Counted from the stretch's first letter, positions 1 to 6,530 are shown. The stretch is 10,527 nt of DNA from an uncultured Bacillota bacterium (GCA_947383275.1 CANDCW010000079.1:1-10527); one strand, 5' to 3'. Translations and numbers: made by a program. Notes: a model not told the origin generated them from the sequence alone.

Positions 1-528
1 TAATATTTGTTCCGGATCGGAAAACAGAGCTTGTGCGCCCATGATGACGATATCCGTCAGGTAGACCGCTGCAGAAACCGGGATATGCGTCCATTTATGC
101 AGCACAAGATTGACCACATCGGTTCCACCGGTGGAGGAACCCACTCGCATAACCAGACCCACAGCGATACCCACCAGTCCGCCGCCCAGCAGGGCCGCCA
201 GCAGTGGATCAGCTGTCAGATGGTCAATACCTGGTATCCGCTGCGCCGCGCCCAGGAGGATAGGATAGAGCAGCGAACTGGCAATGGTGGTCACAACAAA
301 ACGCCACCCTAACACCGCCCACCCCAGCGCCAGAGCCATAAGATTTACGCACAAAACGATCGCTGCAGTGTCCAGCGGAATAAATCTTGCCAGAACGATG
401 CCAACGCCGGTAGCGCCGCCCATAATCACGCCGCTGGGAAGAATGAACGCCGCCACCGCAAATCCCAGCAGTATATTCCCGGCCAAAATTGCGGAGCAAA
501 CCCCTGCCGCTTTTTTGAGGTGTCTCAT
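1..528 (-). CDS. YitT-family multi-pass membrane protein, 3'-truncated by window edge
   Basis: The first 176 residues can be read and no stop is reached before the left edge. Family members are usually about 280-290 aa, so roughly the C-terminal third, including the soluble DUF2179 domain usually found there, is missing. Hydrophobic segments lie at about residues 10-30, 54-74, 77-95, 107-128 and 150-168. Two glycine-rich family motifs are visible: GGATG at 37-41 and SSTGGTDVV at 131-139. The start at 528 is chosen because AGGGAG lies about 9 nt upstream; an in-frame ATG at 549 has a poorer site. The gene follows the M16C peptidase stop by 22 nt on the same strand and is probably co-transcribed with it. 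The biochemical function of YitT proteins is not settled; some are implicated in transport or sporulation. Family assignment is confident, function is not. Confidence 0.85.
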   Translation of the reverse strand, partial: MRHLKKAAGVCSAILAGNILLGFAVAAFILPSGVIMGGATGVGIVLARFIPLDTAAIVLCVNLMALALGWAVLGWRFVVTTIASSLLYPILLGAAQRIPGIDHLTADPLLAALLGGGLVGIAVGLVMRVGSSTGGTDVVNLVLHKWTHIPVSAAVYLTDIVIMGAQALFSDPEQIL

Positions 529-550
529 TGCGTTATGCTCCCTTACCATG

Positions 551-3445
551 TCAAAGCACCGTCACGCAGTCCAGCAGCTCAGCGCATACGTCTATCTGCT
601 GTTGAGAACCAAGGATACAGACCGCACCTTGTGCTGTCAGCTTCTCCACAGGATCCGCCAGAACAGCCAGATCATCCGGTACCGTGGAGAGCATCTCGCG
701 CCGGACGCGGCACAGGTCTCCGTGGGTAATCTGCCGCCAATAGCGGGCGTCAGCGGTTTTCCCCTTCATACGGGCTGTTAAGAGCGGGTCGGACTCCGCC
801 GCCGCTCCAATGATCATGCCGGTAAGGTCTATATCTGCGATACCCCGCAGAAAGCCAGCGGAGGCGCGATAGCAATCCAAGGTTCGGGCGGCACTGGGGT
901 CCCGATAGGAGAAAAATCCCGCAAAGCCGGTATCCCGCAGGATCATCCCTGTACCGTAGGCCCCGCCCTGGACCCGCACGGTGTTCCACAAGTGGCCCAG
1001 AGAGATCGTGCGGCCCATGACCTTTGCCGTTCCGCTTCCTGCACCCTGGAAAATGCCGCCCGCAGCTGAAAAAGAAACGTCCGAGGGAATCACGATCCCC
1101 TCCCGTCTGGGGCCCCAGGGACGAATAGCCGCAGTGCCCGGAAGAACAAAGGCACCTTCCGGCAGGCTGCCAGACACTATGCGGGCGGTTATCCCCACAG
1201 CCGCCTCGTTCCCGGCGGTAATACTGGCCGTCATACGCGCGCGGCAGAAGATACGCTGTGACAGAGCCTTCAACTCCTCTGCCAGAATGGGAAAGCGGAC
1301 CGGGAAATCCCGCTCCAGCTCCGTCAGCCACCGGAGGAAGGTGATGCCGCCAGCCTGCTCCTGCACAGCGCCCTCAGCGGTGGAGCAGGCGAGAACTCTG
1401 GACATAGCGGCGTTGTGTCCCGCCATCACAGCCTGCTCCGCCATAGCTGACCGATGCTGGCGCAGGAACACGAGTACCCGTTCGGGATCATCCCATCGCT
1501 GCCCCATCAAAAGCTCTGTCAGGAATGACAGGGCTTTTTCCAGCTTCGCGTCCAGGACGCTGCATGTGACACACAGGAACGTCCGGCAGCGGGTGGGAAT
1601 GTTTTGCTGCCCATATGCCTCTACCGCGAATTGGATACTCCCGAACAGGGAGCGCATCTCCCGGTGGAGGTCCGCCAGAGCGTAGGCTGACGTATCCAAA
1701 TAGCCGAACAGCCGGGCCATAAAGGACGCTTTGGTCAGTTCATCCGGGGCAAGATCATCCAGCGCAAAATAGAAATTCAAATAGGTGATCCCGTTCGTAT
1801 GCAGTTCGTGGCACAGAAGTGTAATGCCCGCCGTTCGTTCTTCTGCGAAAGGCAGCTTCTCCGGTTCTGCCGGGACCTGCTCCAGGCGCAGCCTGGGGAT
1901 GGATGCCAACTGCTCCGGCGTATCCGGCGCGGCCTGCCACGCGGCGATGGCCTCCTGATACCGGCGGATACCGGCGGCCTCCGCAGAGCTCCATCCTGAC
2001 TGGACCGCGCTGAGGCGGGCTGTCTCCCGGGCCTGACGCTCCTGTCCGGCTGTGTGAGAGGGACACATCAGCACCCGGCAATGGTGGGGATTTTTCAGCA
2101 GAATACGCTCCATCAGCTTTTCAAAATATCCATCTCCGCACTTTTGGCGCAGATCGTCAAAAAGCGTCCCTACGCTGAGATTTGCTGCCGGATCTCCGCC
2201 GTAGAGCCAGCTCTCCAGCACCTGAAAACCCAGCACAAGCCCCTGTGGCGTCTGCCCGTAATCACGCTGCCGGACCTCAAACTCCAGTTTGTCCAGTGTG
2301 GCGAGGATACGCCGGTGATCCAACCCCTCCCGAACCAGCCGTTTCAATTCTTCTTGGAGGGCGGCAGACACCTCGTCCATCCTGCCCTCATCTATATCCC
2401 GCGCCTCCAGCGTGACCCATGGCTGCTGGATGCCATCGTGAAGCTCCAGCCGGACATCCCGCGCCAGTCTGCCTTCCAGGAGCCGCCGCTTCAGCGGAGC
2501 CTGGTTGTCTCCGCAGAGCGCGTCCGACAGCGCCTGCAGCGCCGTCAGTGCCTCCCGGTCCCGGCAGGTACAGGCCACAAATCCATCCGCCAGTTTGGAG
2601 CGGCCTTCCGGGGTTTCCTGGGGGGACAGTTCGTAGCGGACGATAGCCAAGCCGCCATCTACAGGCTTTTGCAGCGGAATTGCCCCCGGCGCGGGGCGGC
2701 GCTCATAGCCGGAGAGATATTCGCTGTCAAGGATCGCGAGAATTTCCCCGATATTCAAACGGCCATCCAGGAATATGTAGGAATTGGAGGGGTGATAGAG
2801 ACGTCTGTGGGCGGCGGTGAACGCCTCATAGGTCAGCTCCGGGATATGCTTCGGGTCGCCGCCGGAGACGAAGCGGTAGCAGGTATCCGGGAACAGGCAG
2901 CGGGTCATCTCGCGCTCCAGAAGAGCGTCCGGCGATGCAAAGGCTCCCTTCATCTCATTGAACACCACGCCCTTGCAGAAGGGTGCGCCATCCTCATCCA
3001 GTTCATAATGCCACCCTTCCTGACCGAATATCTCTGGCCTGGAGTGGAGCAGCGGGTGCAGCACTGCGTCCATATAGACCCGCAGGAGATTGATAAAATC
3101 CTGGTCATTCCGGCTGGATACTGGATAAAAGGTCCTATCCGGGAATGTCATGGCGTTCAAGAACGTATTGAGAGAGCTTTTCATCAACTCCACAAAAGGC
3201 TCCTTTACCGGGTAACGTTCTGAGCCGCACAGGACCGAGTGTTCCAAGATATGAAATATGCCTGTGTCGTCCCAAGGCTGGGTTTGGAAAGCGATGCCGA
3301 AGGTTTTATTTTCCTCCGCCCGCTCCAGCCAGACCAGCCGAGCCCCGGACTTCTGGTGTTCCATCTGCCAGAGGACCGCATCCAGCTCATCTACACTTTG
3401 ACGGTCGAGAACGATAAAGCCTGAAAGGATATCATTCTTTTCCAT
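551..3445 (-). CDS. M16C-family zinc metallopeptidase (PreP/Cym1-like, insulinase superfamily)
   Basis: This 964-aa protein has the full length of presequence-protease-type M16C peptidases, which degrade short unfolded peptides inside a clamshell chamber. The inverted zinc motif HxxEH is at H65-I-L-E68-H69; E68 is the expected catalytic base and H65/H69 are zinc ligands. The third ligand is expected to be E164 in VVFNEMKG. The N-terminal half is the catalytic one. A linker runs around residues 430-520 and the C-terminal half is the non-catalytic partner. That half keeps the substrate-contacting Arg/Tyr signature R824...GGAYG with Y830, followed by SYRDP. No signal peptide is seen, so it should be cytoplasmic. 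The start at 3445 is preceded by GGGGAGG at about 6 nt. It is the first gene of a minus-strand unit with the YitT-like gene and has its own promoter at 3498-3525. The expected role is peptide clearance. Confidence 0.93.
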   Translation of the reverse strand: MEKNDILSGFIVLDRQSVDELDAVLWQMEHQKSGARLVWLERAEENKTFGIAFQTQPWDDTGIFHILEHSVLCGSERYPVKEPFVELMKSSLNTFLNAMTFPDRTFYPVSSRNDQDFINLLRVYMDAVLHPLLHSRPEIFGQEGWHYELDEDGAPFCKGVVFNEMKGAFASPDALLEREMTRCLFPDTCYRFVSGGDPKHIPELTYEAFTAAHRRLYHPSNSYIFLDGRLNIGEILAILDSEYLSGYERRPAPGAIPLQKPVDGGLAIVRYELSPQETPEGRSKLADGFVACTCRDREALTALQALSDALCGDNQAPLKRRLLEGRLARDVRLELHDGIQQPWVTLEARDIDEGRMDEVSAALQEELKRLVREGLDHRRILATLDKLEFEVRQRDYGQTPQGLVLGFQVLESWLYGGDPAANLSVGTLFDDLRQKCGDGYFEKLMERILLKNPHHCRVLMCPSHTAGQERQARETARLSAVQSGWSSAEAAGIRRYQEAIAAWQAAPDTPEQLASIPRLRLEQVPAEPEKLPFAEERTAGITLLCHELHTNGITYLNFYFALDDLAPDELTKASFMARLFGYLDTSAYALADLHREMRSLFGSIQFAVEAYGQQNIPTRCRTFLCVTCSVLDAKLEKALSFLTELLMGQRWDDPERVLVFLRQHRSAMAEQAVMAGHNAAMSRVLACSTAEGAVQEQAGGITFLRWLTELERDFPVRFPILAEELKALSQRIFCRARMTASITAGNEAAVGITARIVSGSLPEGAFVLPGTAAIRPWGPRREGIVIPSDVSFSAAGGIFQGAGSGTAKVMGRTISLGHLWNTVRVQGGAYGTGMILRDTGFAGFFSYRDPSAARTLDCYRASAGFLRGIADIDLTGMIIGAAAESDPLLTARMKGKTADARYWRQITHGDLCRVRREMLSTVPDDLAVLADPVEKLTAQGAVCILGSQQQIDVCAELLDCVTVL

Positions 3446-3457
3446 AATGGGCCTCCC

Positions 3458-3475
3458 CTCATATGAGAAATTTCT
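3458..3475. repeat. Two abutting 10-bp palindromes in the M16C peptidase leader
   Basis: CTCATATGAG (3458-3467) and AGAAATTTCT (3466-3475) are each perfectly self-complementary and share two bases. They lie downstream of the predicted minus-strand -10 box and just upstream of the ribosome binding site, where a repressor could block transcription. The palindromes are seen directly; an operator role is inference. AT-rich leaders can give such palindromes by chance. Confidence 0.4.
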
Positions 3476-3497
3476 TTTTTCTGTTTAGATGCCCACT

Positions 3498-3525
3498 ATT
3501 ATAAATATTTTCTGCGCTGGCGCAA
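3498..3525 (-). promoter_or_regulatory. Sigma-70/SigA-type promoter for M16C peptidase and YitT-like genes
   Basis: On the minus strand the -35 box TTGCGC (3525-3520) is followed after 16 nt by a perfect TATAAT -10 box (3503-3498). It lies about 53 nt upstream of the peptidase start codon, leaving a leader of roughly 45 nt. The -35 box matches the consensus mainly in its first three bases, but the -10 box is ideal and the flanks are AT-rich. Confidence 0.7.
3513..3524. repeat. Short inverted repeat overlapping the minus-strand -35 box
   Basis: TGCGC-TG-GCGCA forms a perfect inverted repeat with 5-bp arms and a 2-bp centre. It covers the 3' part of the spacer and most of the -35 box of the peptidase promoter. 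Its position would suit a repressor site, but the arms are short and chance is possible. Confidence 0.25.
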
Positions 3526-3692
3526 GCAGGTGTGCTTATTCTGTCTAATTCCGGGCTAAATTGTCCTGCCCATGGTCTGCCGGTGTCAGCCGGTCCGGAA
3601 TTGTCTCTGGCTTCCCCCAAAACAGAAGCGGTGACGGGTATACGCCATTGGTACAGAATAAACCATTTTCAGGGCAGAATCGGCAGCTGATA

Positions 3693-3720
3693 TTGATTTT
3701 GCCCGGAAAACCTGTATTGT
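3693..3720 (+). promoter_or_regulatory. Candidate promoter for the flavoprotein-foldase-thioredoxin operon
   Basis: TTGATT (3693-3698), a 16-nt spacer and TATTGT (3715-3720) form a plausible SigA-type promoter. It would give a leader of about 27 nt before the flavoprotein start. The -35 and -10 boxes each match 4 of 6 consensus bases. A weaker alternative lies 60 nt upstream (GTGACG, 17 nt, CAGAAT), so the assignment is moderate. Confidence 0.45.
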
Positions 3721-3737
3721 TAAGGCAGAAAAACACC

Positions 3738-3743
3738 AGGAGG
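3738..3743 (+). promoter_or_regulatory. Shine-Dalgarno site that decides the flavoprotein start
   Basis: A full AGGAGG ends one base before an in-frame ATG at 3745, which is too close for initiation there. The next in-frame ATG at 3754 is 10 nt from the end of this site. It also places the FAD-binding strand right at the N-terminus, as in relatives. Confidence 0.7.
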
Positions 3744-3753
3744 GATGCAGCGA

Positions 3754-4608
3754 ATGTACGATCTGCTCATTATCGGCAGCGGACCTGCCGGCGTTTCCGC
3801 CGCGCTGAGTGCGAAGGCGCGGAACTTGGACTTCCTCTGGTTCGGTTCCAGAGCGTTGAGTCCTAAAATCACGAAAGCCGAACGTGTCATAAATTACCCG
3901 GGACTTCCATCGATCACCGGCACAGAGATGCGCGATGCCTTCCTGCGTCAGACCGGCAGTCTGGGCATTTCTATTCTGGAGGAACGGGTGAACGCCGTTT
4001 ACGACATGGGCGGATATTATACCTCCGTGGTCAACGAAAAAATGTACGATGCCAAAGCCGTCATCCTCGCCACCGGCGTATCCAGCTGCCGGGAAATCCC
4101 CGGTGAGAGCCGTCTGCTGGGCAGAGGCGTCAGCTATTGCGCCACCTGCGACGGGGGACTGTACCGGGGCAAACGGATCGCGGTGGTCTGCACAGACTCT
4201 TCTCTGGAGGAGGAGATCGAATTCCTGGCGGACCTGGCTTCGGAGGTATTTCTCTGTACCAGCTATAAGGATTGCGGCATCCGCCGGGACAATGTGCGGC
4301 ACACAGTGGGCTATCCTATGGAAATCCTGGGGGAGAGCCGGGCTTCCGGCATCGTCTGCAATGGGGAGACGGTGGATGCAGACGGCGTATTCTGTCTGCG
4401 CTCCTGCGTGGCGCCGGCGGCTTTGCTGCCGGGACTGGCGGCGGAGGGCGGACACATTCAGGTAGACCGGCAGCAGCGGACCAACCTTCCAGGCTGCTTT
4501 GCCGCCGGGGATTGTACCGGGCGGCCCTATCAGTATGCCAAAGCGGTGGGCGAGGGCAACGTGGCCCTGCACAGTGCGGTAGAATATATAAAAAAGGCGG
4601 TGGTGTAG
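3754..4608 (+). CDS. Thioredoxin-reductase-like flavoprotein lacking NADPH-binding motifs (FFTR-like)
   Basis: This 284-aa protein has the fold order of low-molecular-weight thioredoxin reductases. The N-terminal FAD Rossmann motif GSGPAG is at residues 8-13. The redox dithiol C129-A-T-C132 is followed by DGG. The C-terminal FAD motif AAGDCTG is at 250-256, followed by PYQYAKAVGEGN. The central domain is odd. Where NADPH-dependent enzymes have VVGGGDSA, this protein has VVCTDSS (144-150), one residue shorter and without glycines. Where they have HRRxxxR it has CTSYKD (168-173). NADPH binding is therefore unlikely. This fits the ferredoxin-dependent flavin thioredoxin reductases known from Clostridium acetobutylicum, or another pyridine-nucleotide-independent branch. 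It heads an operon with a foldase-like gene 1 nt downstream and a thioredoxin, its likely partner. Family is certain; electron donor is inference. An upstream ATG at 3745 would add three residues. Confidence 0.88.
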   Translation: MYDLLIIGSGPAGVSAALSAKARNLDFLWFGSRALSPKITKAERVINYPGLPSITGTEMRDAFLRQTGSLGISILEERVNAVYDMGGYYTSVVNEKMYDAKAVILATGVSSCREIPGESRLLGRGVSYCATCDGGLYRGKRIAVVCTDSSLEEEIEFLADLASEVFLCTSYKDCGIRRDNVRHTVGYPMEILGESRASGIVCNGETVDADGVFCLRSCVAPAALLPGLAAEGGHIQVDRQQRTNLPGCFAAGDCTGRPYQYAKAVGEGNVALHSAVEYIKKAVV

Positions 4609-4609
4609 C

Positions 4610-5530
4610 ATGAAATCACGAGTATTGCAGATAAAGGACTATCGGGAGGTGGATATAACGCCCCTGCTGAAGCCTTTCGTGCCGGATGAGGCAGCGCTGG
4701 AGACAGAACTGCGGCGGCTGACCAATCCGTATGTCCGCTGGGAAACGGGAGAGACTGCTTCCTCTGGGGATCAGGTGGTATGCCGTCTGGTCTCGGACTG
4801 TCCCAGGTTCAGCAAGGAGAAAGTCCGGTTCGTAGCTGGCAGCGGTATGTTCCATAAGGAGCTGGAGGCGCTGGTTATTGGCATGACATTGGGAGAGACC
4901 AGGGAAGCGGACCTGTCGGAGGGCAGGGTATCCCTCACACTGACGGGCGTGATGAACCGCGTGGTCCCAGAACCCAGTGATGAGATGGTGGAGAAGCTGG
5001 GCCTGGAGGGTGTGGACACTGTGGCGGACTACAGAGCCTATCTGCTGGCGCAGCAGAAGGATGCCGCTTTCCAGGATGCCCTCTATGAGCCCCAGAAACA
5101 GCTTATGGCGGAGGTGATCGCTGGATCAGAGTTTGTCCTCTGCAAGGAGGACTGGGCCGTTGTGGTGAATCGGGAGCTGGACCGCTGCCGGACGCTGTGC
5201 CGTCAGGAGGACATGGTTTTGGAGGAGATGACCCCGGAGCAGTTCCGCGGACGCATTCCAGTGAAGAGCTACCACGAGCTGGTCGCCATGCTCCAATACG
5301 ACGGCTGGGACAGTCTTTGCCGCTATCTGCTGGGCTGCTGGTACGCTCAAACCGATGGCTTCCAGGCCGGTGAAGCGGATTATGAGGCATTTATTGAGGA
5401 CTATGCTAAAACTTGGCATGTCTCCGTGGAAAACGCCCGGGAAGCCAATTCCTATGAAAACTTTATTTTCAATGAATACGCCGGACACACCTACACGGTG
5501 TTGAAAAAATACATCAGAGAATTTTATTGA
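4610..5530 (+). CDS. Trigger-factor-like protein without the ribosome-binding domain
   Basis: The protein is 306 aa, against about 430 for trigger factor. The N-terminal ribosome-docking domain and its GFRxGxxP loop are absent. Residues about 25-45 (DEAALETELRRLTNPY) resemble the stretch that precedes the trigger-factor isomerase domain. A reduced FKBP-like domain follows at about 52-118, with GDQVV, the GSGMFHKELEALVIGM segment and GE. The loop between that GE turn and the last strand is short, so isomerase activity is uncertain. The segment from about 120 (PEPSDEMVEKLG...DTVADYRAYL) looks like the start of the trigger-factor C-terminal chaperone arm, which runs to the end. No signal peptide is seen, so it is probably cytoplasmic. 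The start lies 1 nt after the flavoprotein stop, which suggests translational coupling. A thioredoxin gene follows after 12 nt. A role as a chaperone tied to thiol redox state is inference. Confidence 0.72.
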   Translation: MKSRVLQIKDYREVDITPLLKPFVPDEAALETELRRLTNPYVRWETGETASSGDQVVCRLVSDCPRFSKEKVRFVAGSGMFHKELEALVIGMTLGETREADLSEGRVSLTLTGVMNRVVPEPSDEMVEKLGLEGVDTVADYRAYLLAQQKDAAFQDALYEPQKQLMAEVIAGSEFVLCKEDWAVVVNRELDRCRTLCRQEDMVLEEMTPEQFRGRIPVKSYHELVAMLQYDGWDSLCRYLLGCWYAQTDGFQAGEADYEAFIEDYAKTWHVSVENAREANSYENFIFNEYAGHTYTVLKKYIREFY

Positions 5531-5542
5531 GGAGGACGTACC

Positions 5543-5860
5543 ATGGCAATTCAAACTGCGGACAAGAACAATTTCAAGGAGCTGATCAGAGAGGACTTCG
5601 TGATCGCCGATTTTTATGGCACCACCTGCGTTCCCTGTAAGCTGTTCTCCAGAATTTTAGAGGACATTGCGGCGGAAATTCCCTTTCTGAATATCGTCAA
5701 GCTCAATACCACCGAAAATCCTGAGATCGCGGAGGAGTACGGCATCACTGCCGTACCCACCATCCATTTCTACAAGGACGGACAGCTGGTGGACAGACAT
5801 GTGGGCGTCATGCAGCCCCAGGCGGTAAAGGATGTCATTGCCCAGTACATGTACGCTTGA
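5543..5860 (+). CDS. trxA: Thioredoxin with atypical CVPC active site
   Basis: This 105-aa protein is a single thioredoxin domain of standard length. The active site is T28-C29-V30-P31-C32-K33, in place of the usual WCGPCK; the tryptophan is replaced by threonine and glycine by valine. The buried acidic residue before the active site is kept (D23 in IADFYG), as is the cis-proline loop A70-V71-P72-T73. From memory, CVPC active sites occur in thioredoxins of amino-acid-fermenting clostridia. A strong GAGGAGG lies 7 nt before the ATG. It ends the operon that starts with the thioredoxin-reductase-like flavoprotein, which probably reduces it. The substituted active site may be matched to that unusual reductase. 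No clear intrinsic terminator was found after it. The gene symbol is used in the generic sense. Confidence 0.92.
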   Translation: MAIQTADKNNFKELIREDFVIADFYGTTCVPCKLFSRILEDIAAEIPFLNIVKLNTTENPEIAEEYGITAVPTIHFYKDGQLVDRHVGVMQPQAVKDVIAQYMYA

Positions 5861-5904
5861 AACGGGACAGAATATGCGGCAATCCGTACAAAATCGACAT
5901 TCTT

Positions 5905-5935
5905 GCTTTTCCGCCGCTTTTCCGTATGCTACAAT
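5905..5935 (+). promoter_or_regulatory. Extended -10 promoter with phased direct repeats upstream of the lipoprotein gene
   Basis: TGC-TACAAT (5927-5935) is an extended -10 element about 32 nt before the lipoprotein start. No good -35 box sits 16-18 nt upstream. The space is instead occupied by two exact copies of GCTTTTCCG, at 5905-5913 and 5916-5924, offset by 11 bp or about one helical turn. Direct repeats on one DNA face in place of a -35 box are a common layout for activator-dependent promoters. No regulator gene is visible in the window. Confidence 0.5.
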
Positions 5936-5967
5936 CGATCCATCCAAATCATTAGGAGGCTCATTCT

Positions 5968-6447
5968 ATGAAAAAGACCACGAAGCGTATTACCTGCGCC
6001 CTGCTGGCGCTGCTGCTCACCCTTGTCCTTGCCGCCTGCGGCGGCGCAAAGGCCGTTGACCCGGCAGTCTGTACATACGACGAAATGGCGGCCTACCTGA
6101 CCGAAAAGGGCTACATCTCCAAGGATGCCGCCCCGGTGGACATGCTTACCACAGAAGGTTACCTCACAGACAATACCGGCGGGGAGATCCCCTTCGCCCC
6201 CTTTGCAGACAAGGCCATGGATTACGACGGACTGTGGCTGATGTGGTGGGATTCCGAGACGCCCTCTGATGCGTACACCAACTGTTTCCAGAATCTTGCT
6301 ATGAACGGCGGTACGGTGGTCTATATGGGCGGAGCGGCTGTGCTGGAGACCGCCGCCTGCAGCGGCAGCTTTGCAATCGCCTTTGCGGAGAACTATGCCC
6401 AGAAGGATGCTGTCACCGCTGACTTCCAGGCGCTTTCCCAGAAATAA
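5968..6447 (+). CDS. Small lipoprotein (159 aa), paralog of the protein at 10041-10520
   Basis: The N-terminus is a lipoprotein signal peptide: a basic start (KKTTKR), a hydrophobic run at 9-22 and a lipobox LAAC with the lipidated cysteine at C24. The mature domain of about 135 residues has no family I recognise. It begins after C35 with TYDEMAAYLTEKGYI and continues through LMWWDSE (91-97) to TAACSGSFAIAF with C131. This order matches the second 159-aa protein at the end of the cluster (TIEELIAEIAAQGLI, FYWWDLD, TSCVHNGPFALWL). Cysteines C35, C106 and C131 lie on the outer face. AGGAGG sits 8 nt before the ATG. It is the first gene of the ABC exporter unit, with a hairpin between it and the first ABC gene. 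It could be a substrate-capture or immunity-type lipoprotein; this is inference. Confidence 0.8.
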   Translation: MKKTTKRITCALLALLLTLVLAACGGAKAVDPAVCTYDEMAAYLTEKGYISKDAAPVDMLTTEGYLTDNTGGEIPFAPFADKAMDYDGLWLMWWDSETPSDAYTNCFQNLAMNGGTVVYMGGAAVLETAACSGSFAIAFAENYAQKDAVTADFQALSQK

Positions 6448-6453
6448 GGACAT

Positions 6454-6500
6454 AGAGACGCCCTACCCTATCCTGTATGGGATAGGGCAGAGGCGTTTCT
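6454..6500 (+). terminator. Strong hairpin between lipoprotein and ABC genes (terminator or attenuator)
   Basis: Just after the lipoprotein stop, an inner 8-bp stem CCCTATCC (6466-6473) pairs with GGATAGGG (6480-6487) around a 6-nt loop. A second helix pairs ACGCC (6458-6462) with GGCGT (6492-6496) and extends by weaker pairs to 6454 and 6500. One mismatch (A6465/C6488) and one bulge (A6491) interrupt it. The 3' side runs into TTTCT, a weak U tract. No new promoter is visible before the ABC start at 6531, so partial read-through or mRNA stabilisation fits better than complete termination. Confidence 0.6.
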
Positions 6501-6530
6501 CTGAAAGCACATAAGAGGAAGGAGAAATCA

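Larger units (their letters stand above)
3446..3753. other. Divergent intergenic region between M16C peptidase and flavoprotein genes
   Basis: This 308-bp region separates two divergent transcription units. It holds a good minus-strand promoter (3498-3525), two abutting palindromes in the peptidase leader (3458-3475), a small inverted repeat over the minus -35 box (3513-3524), and a candidate plus-strand promoter (3693-3720). A weaker plus-strand alternative is GTGACG at 3631-3636, 17 nt, then CAGAAT at 3654-3659. An inverted repeat, AATTCCGG (3547-3554) and CCGGAATT (3595-3602), lies between the two promoters. Short reading frames here, such as 3545-3736 on the minus strand, have no convincing ribosome site or protein-like composition. 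No RNA gene was recognised. Confidence 0.7.

Noticed and set aside
224..781. Reading frames at 224-499 on the minus strand and 284-781 on the plus strand
   Set aside because: The 1-528 minus-strand frame gives an unmistakable YitT-type membrane protein. The other two are low-complexity, basic or Pro-rich out-of-frame readings of the same DNA and of the end of the peptidase gene.
2054..3223. 389-codon plus-strand open frame
   Set aside because: It lies wholly antisense to the catalytic half of the M16C peptidase, has no family resemblance, and is explained by GC-rich codon structure.
3545..3866. Small open frames on both strands in the divergent intergenic region
   Set aside because: They lack a ribosome binding site, have protein-unlike composition, and one runs into the flavoprotein gene in another frame. 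The region is better explained as promoters.
3586..4611. 341-codon minus-strand open frame
   Set aside because: It is antisense to the whole flavoprotein gene, whose motifs (GSGPAG, CATC, GDCTG) are clear on the plus strand.
5861..5967. Intrinsic terminator after the thioredoxin gene
   Set aside because: GCGGC (5876-5880) can pair with GCCGC (5913-5917) before TTTT, but the stem is only 5 bp with a 32-nt loop. The downstream arm overlaps the direct repeats, so a terminator is not supported.
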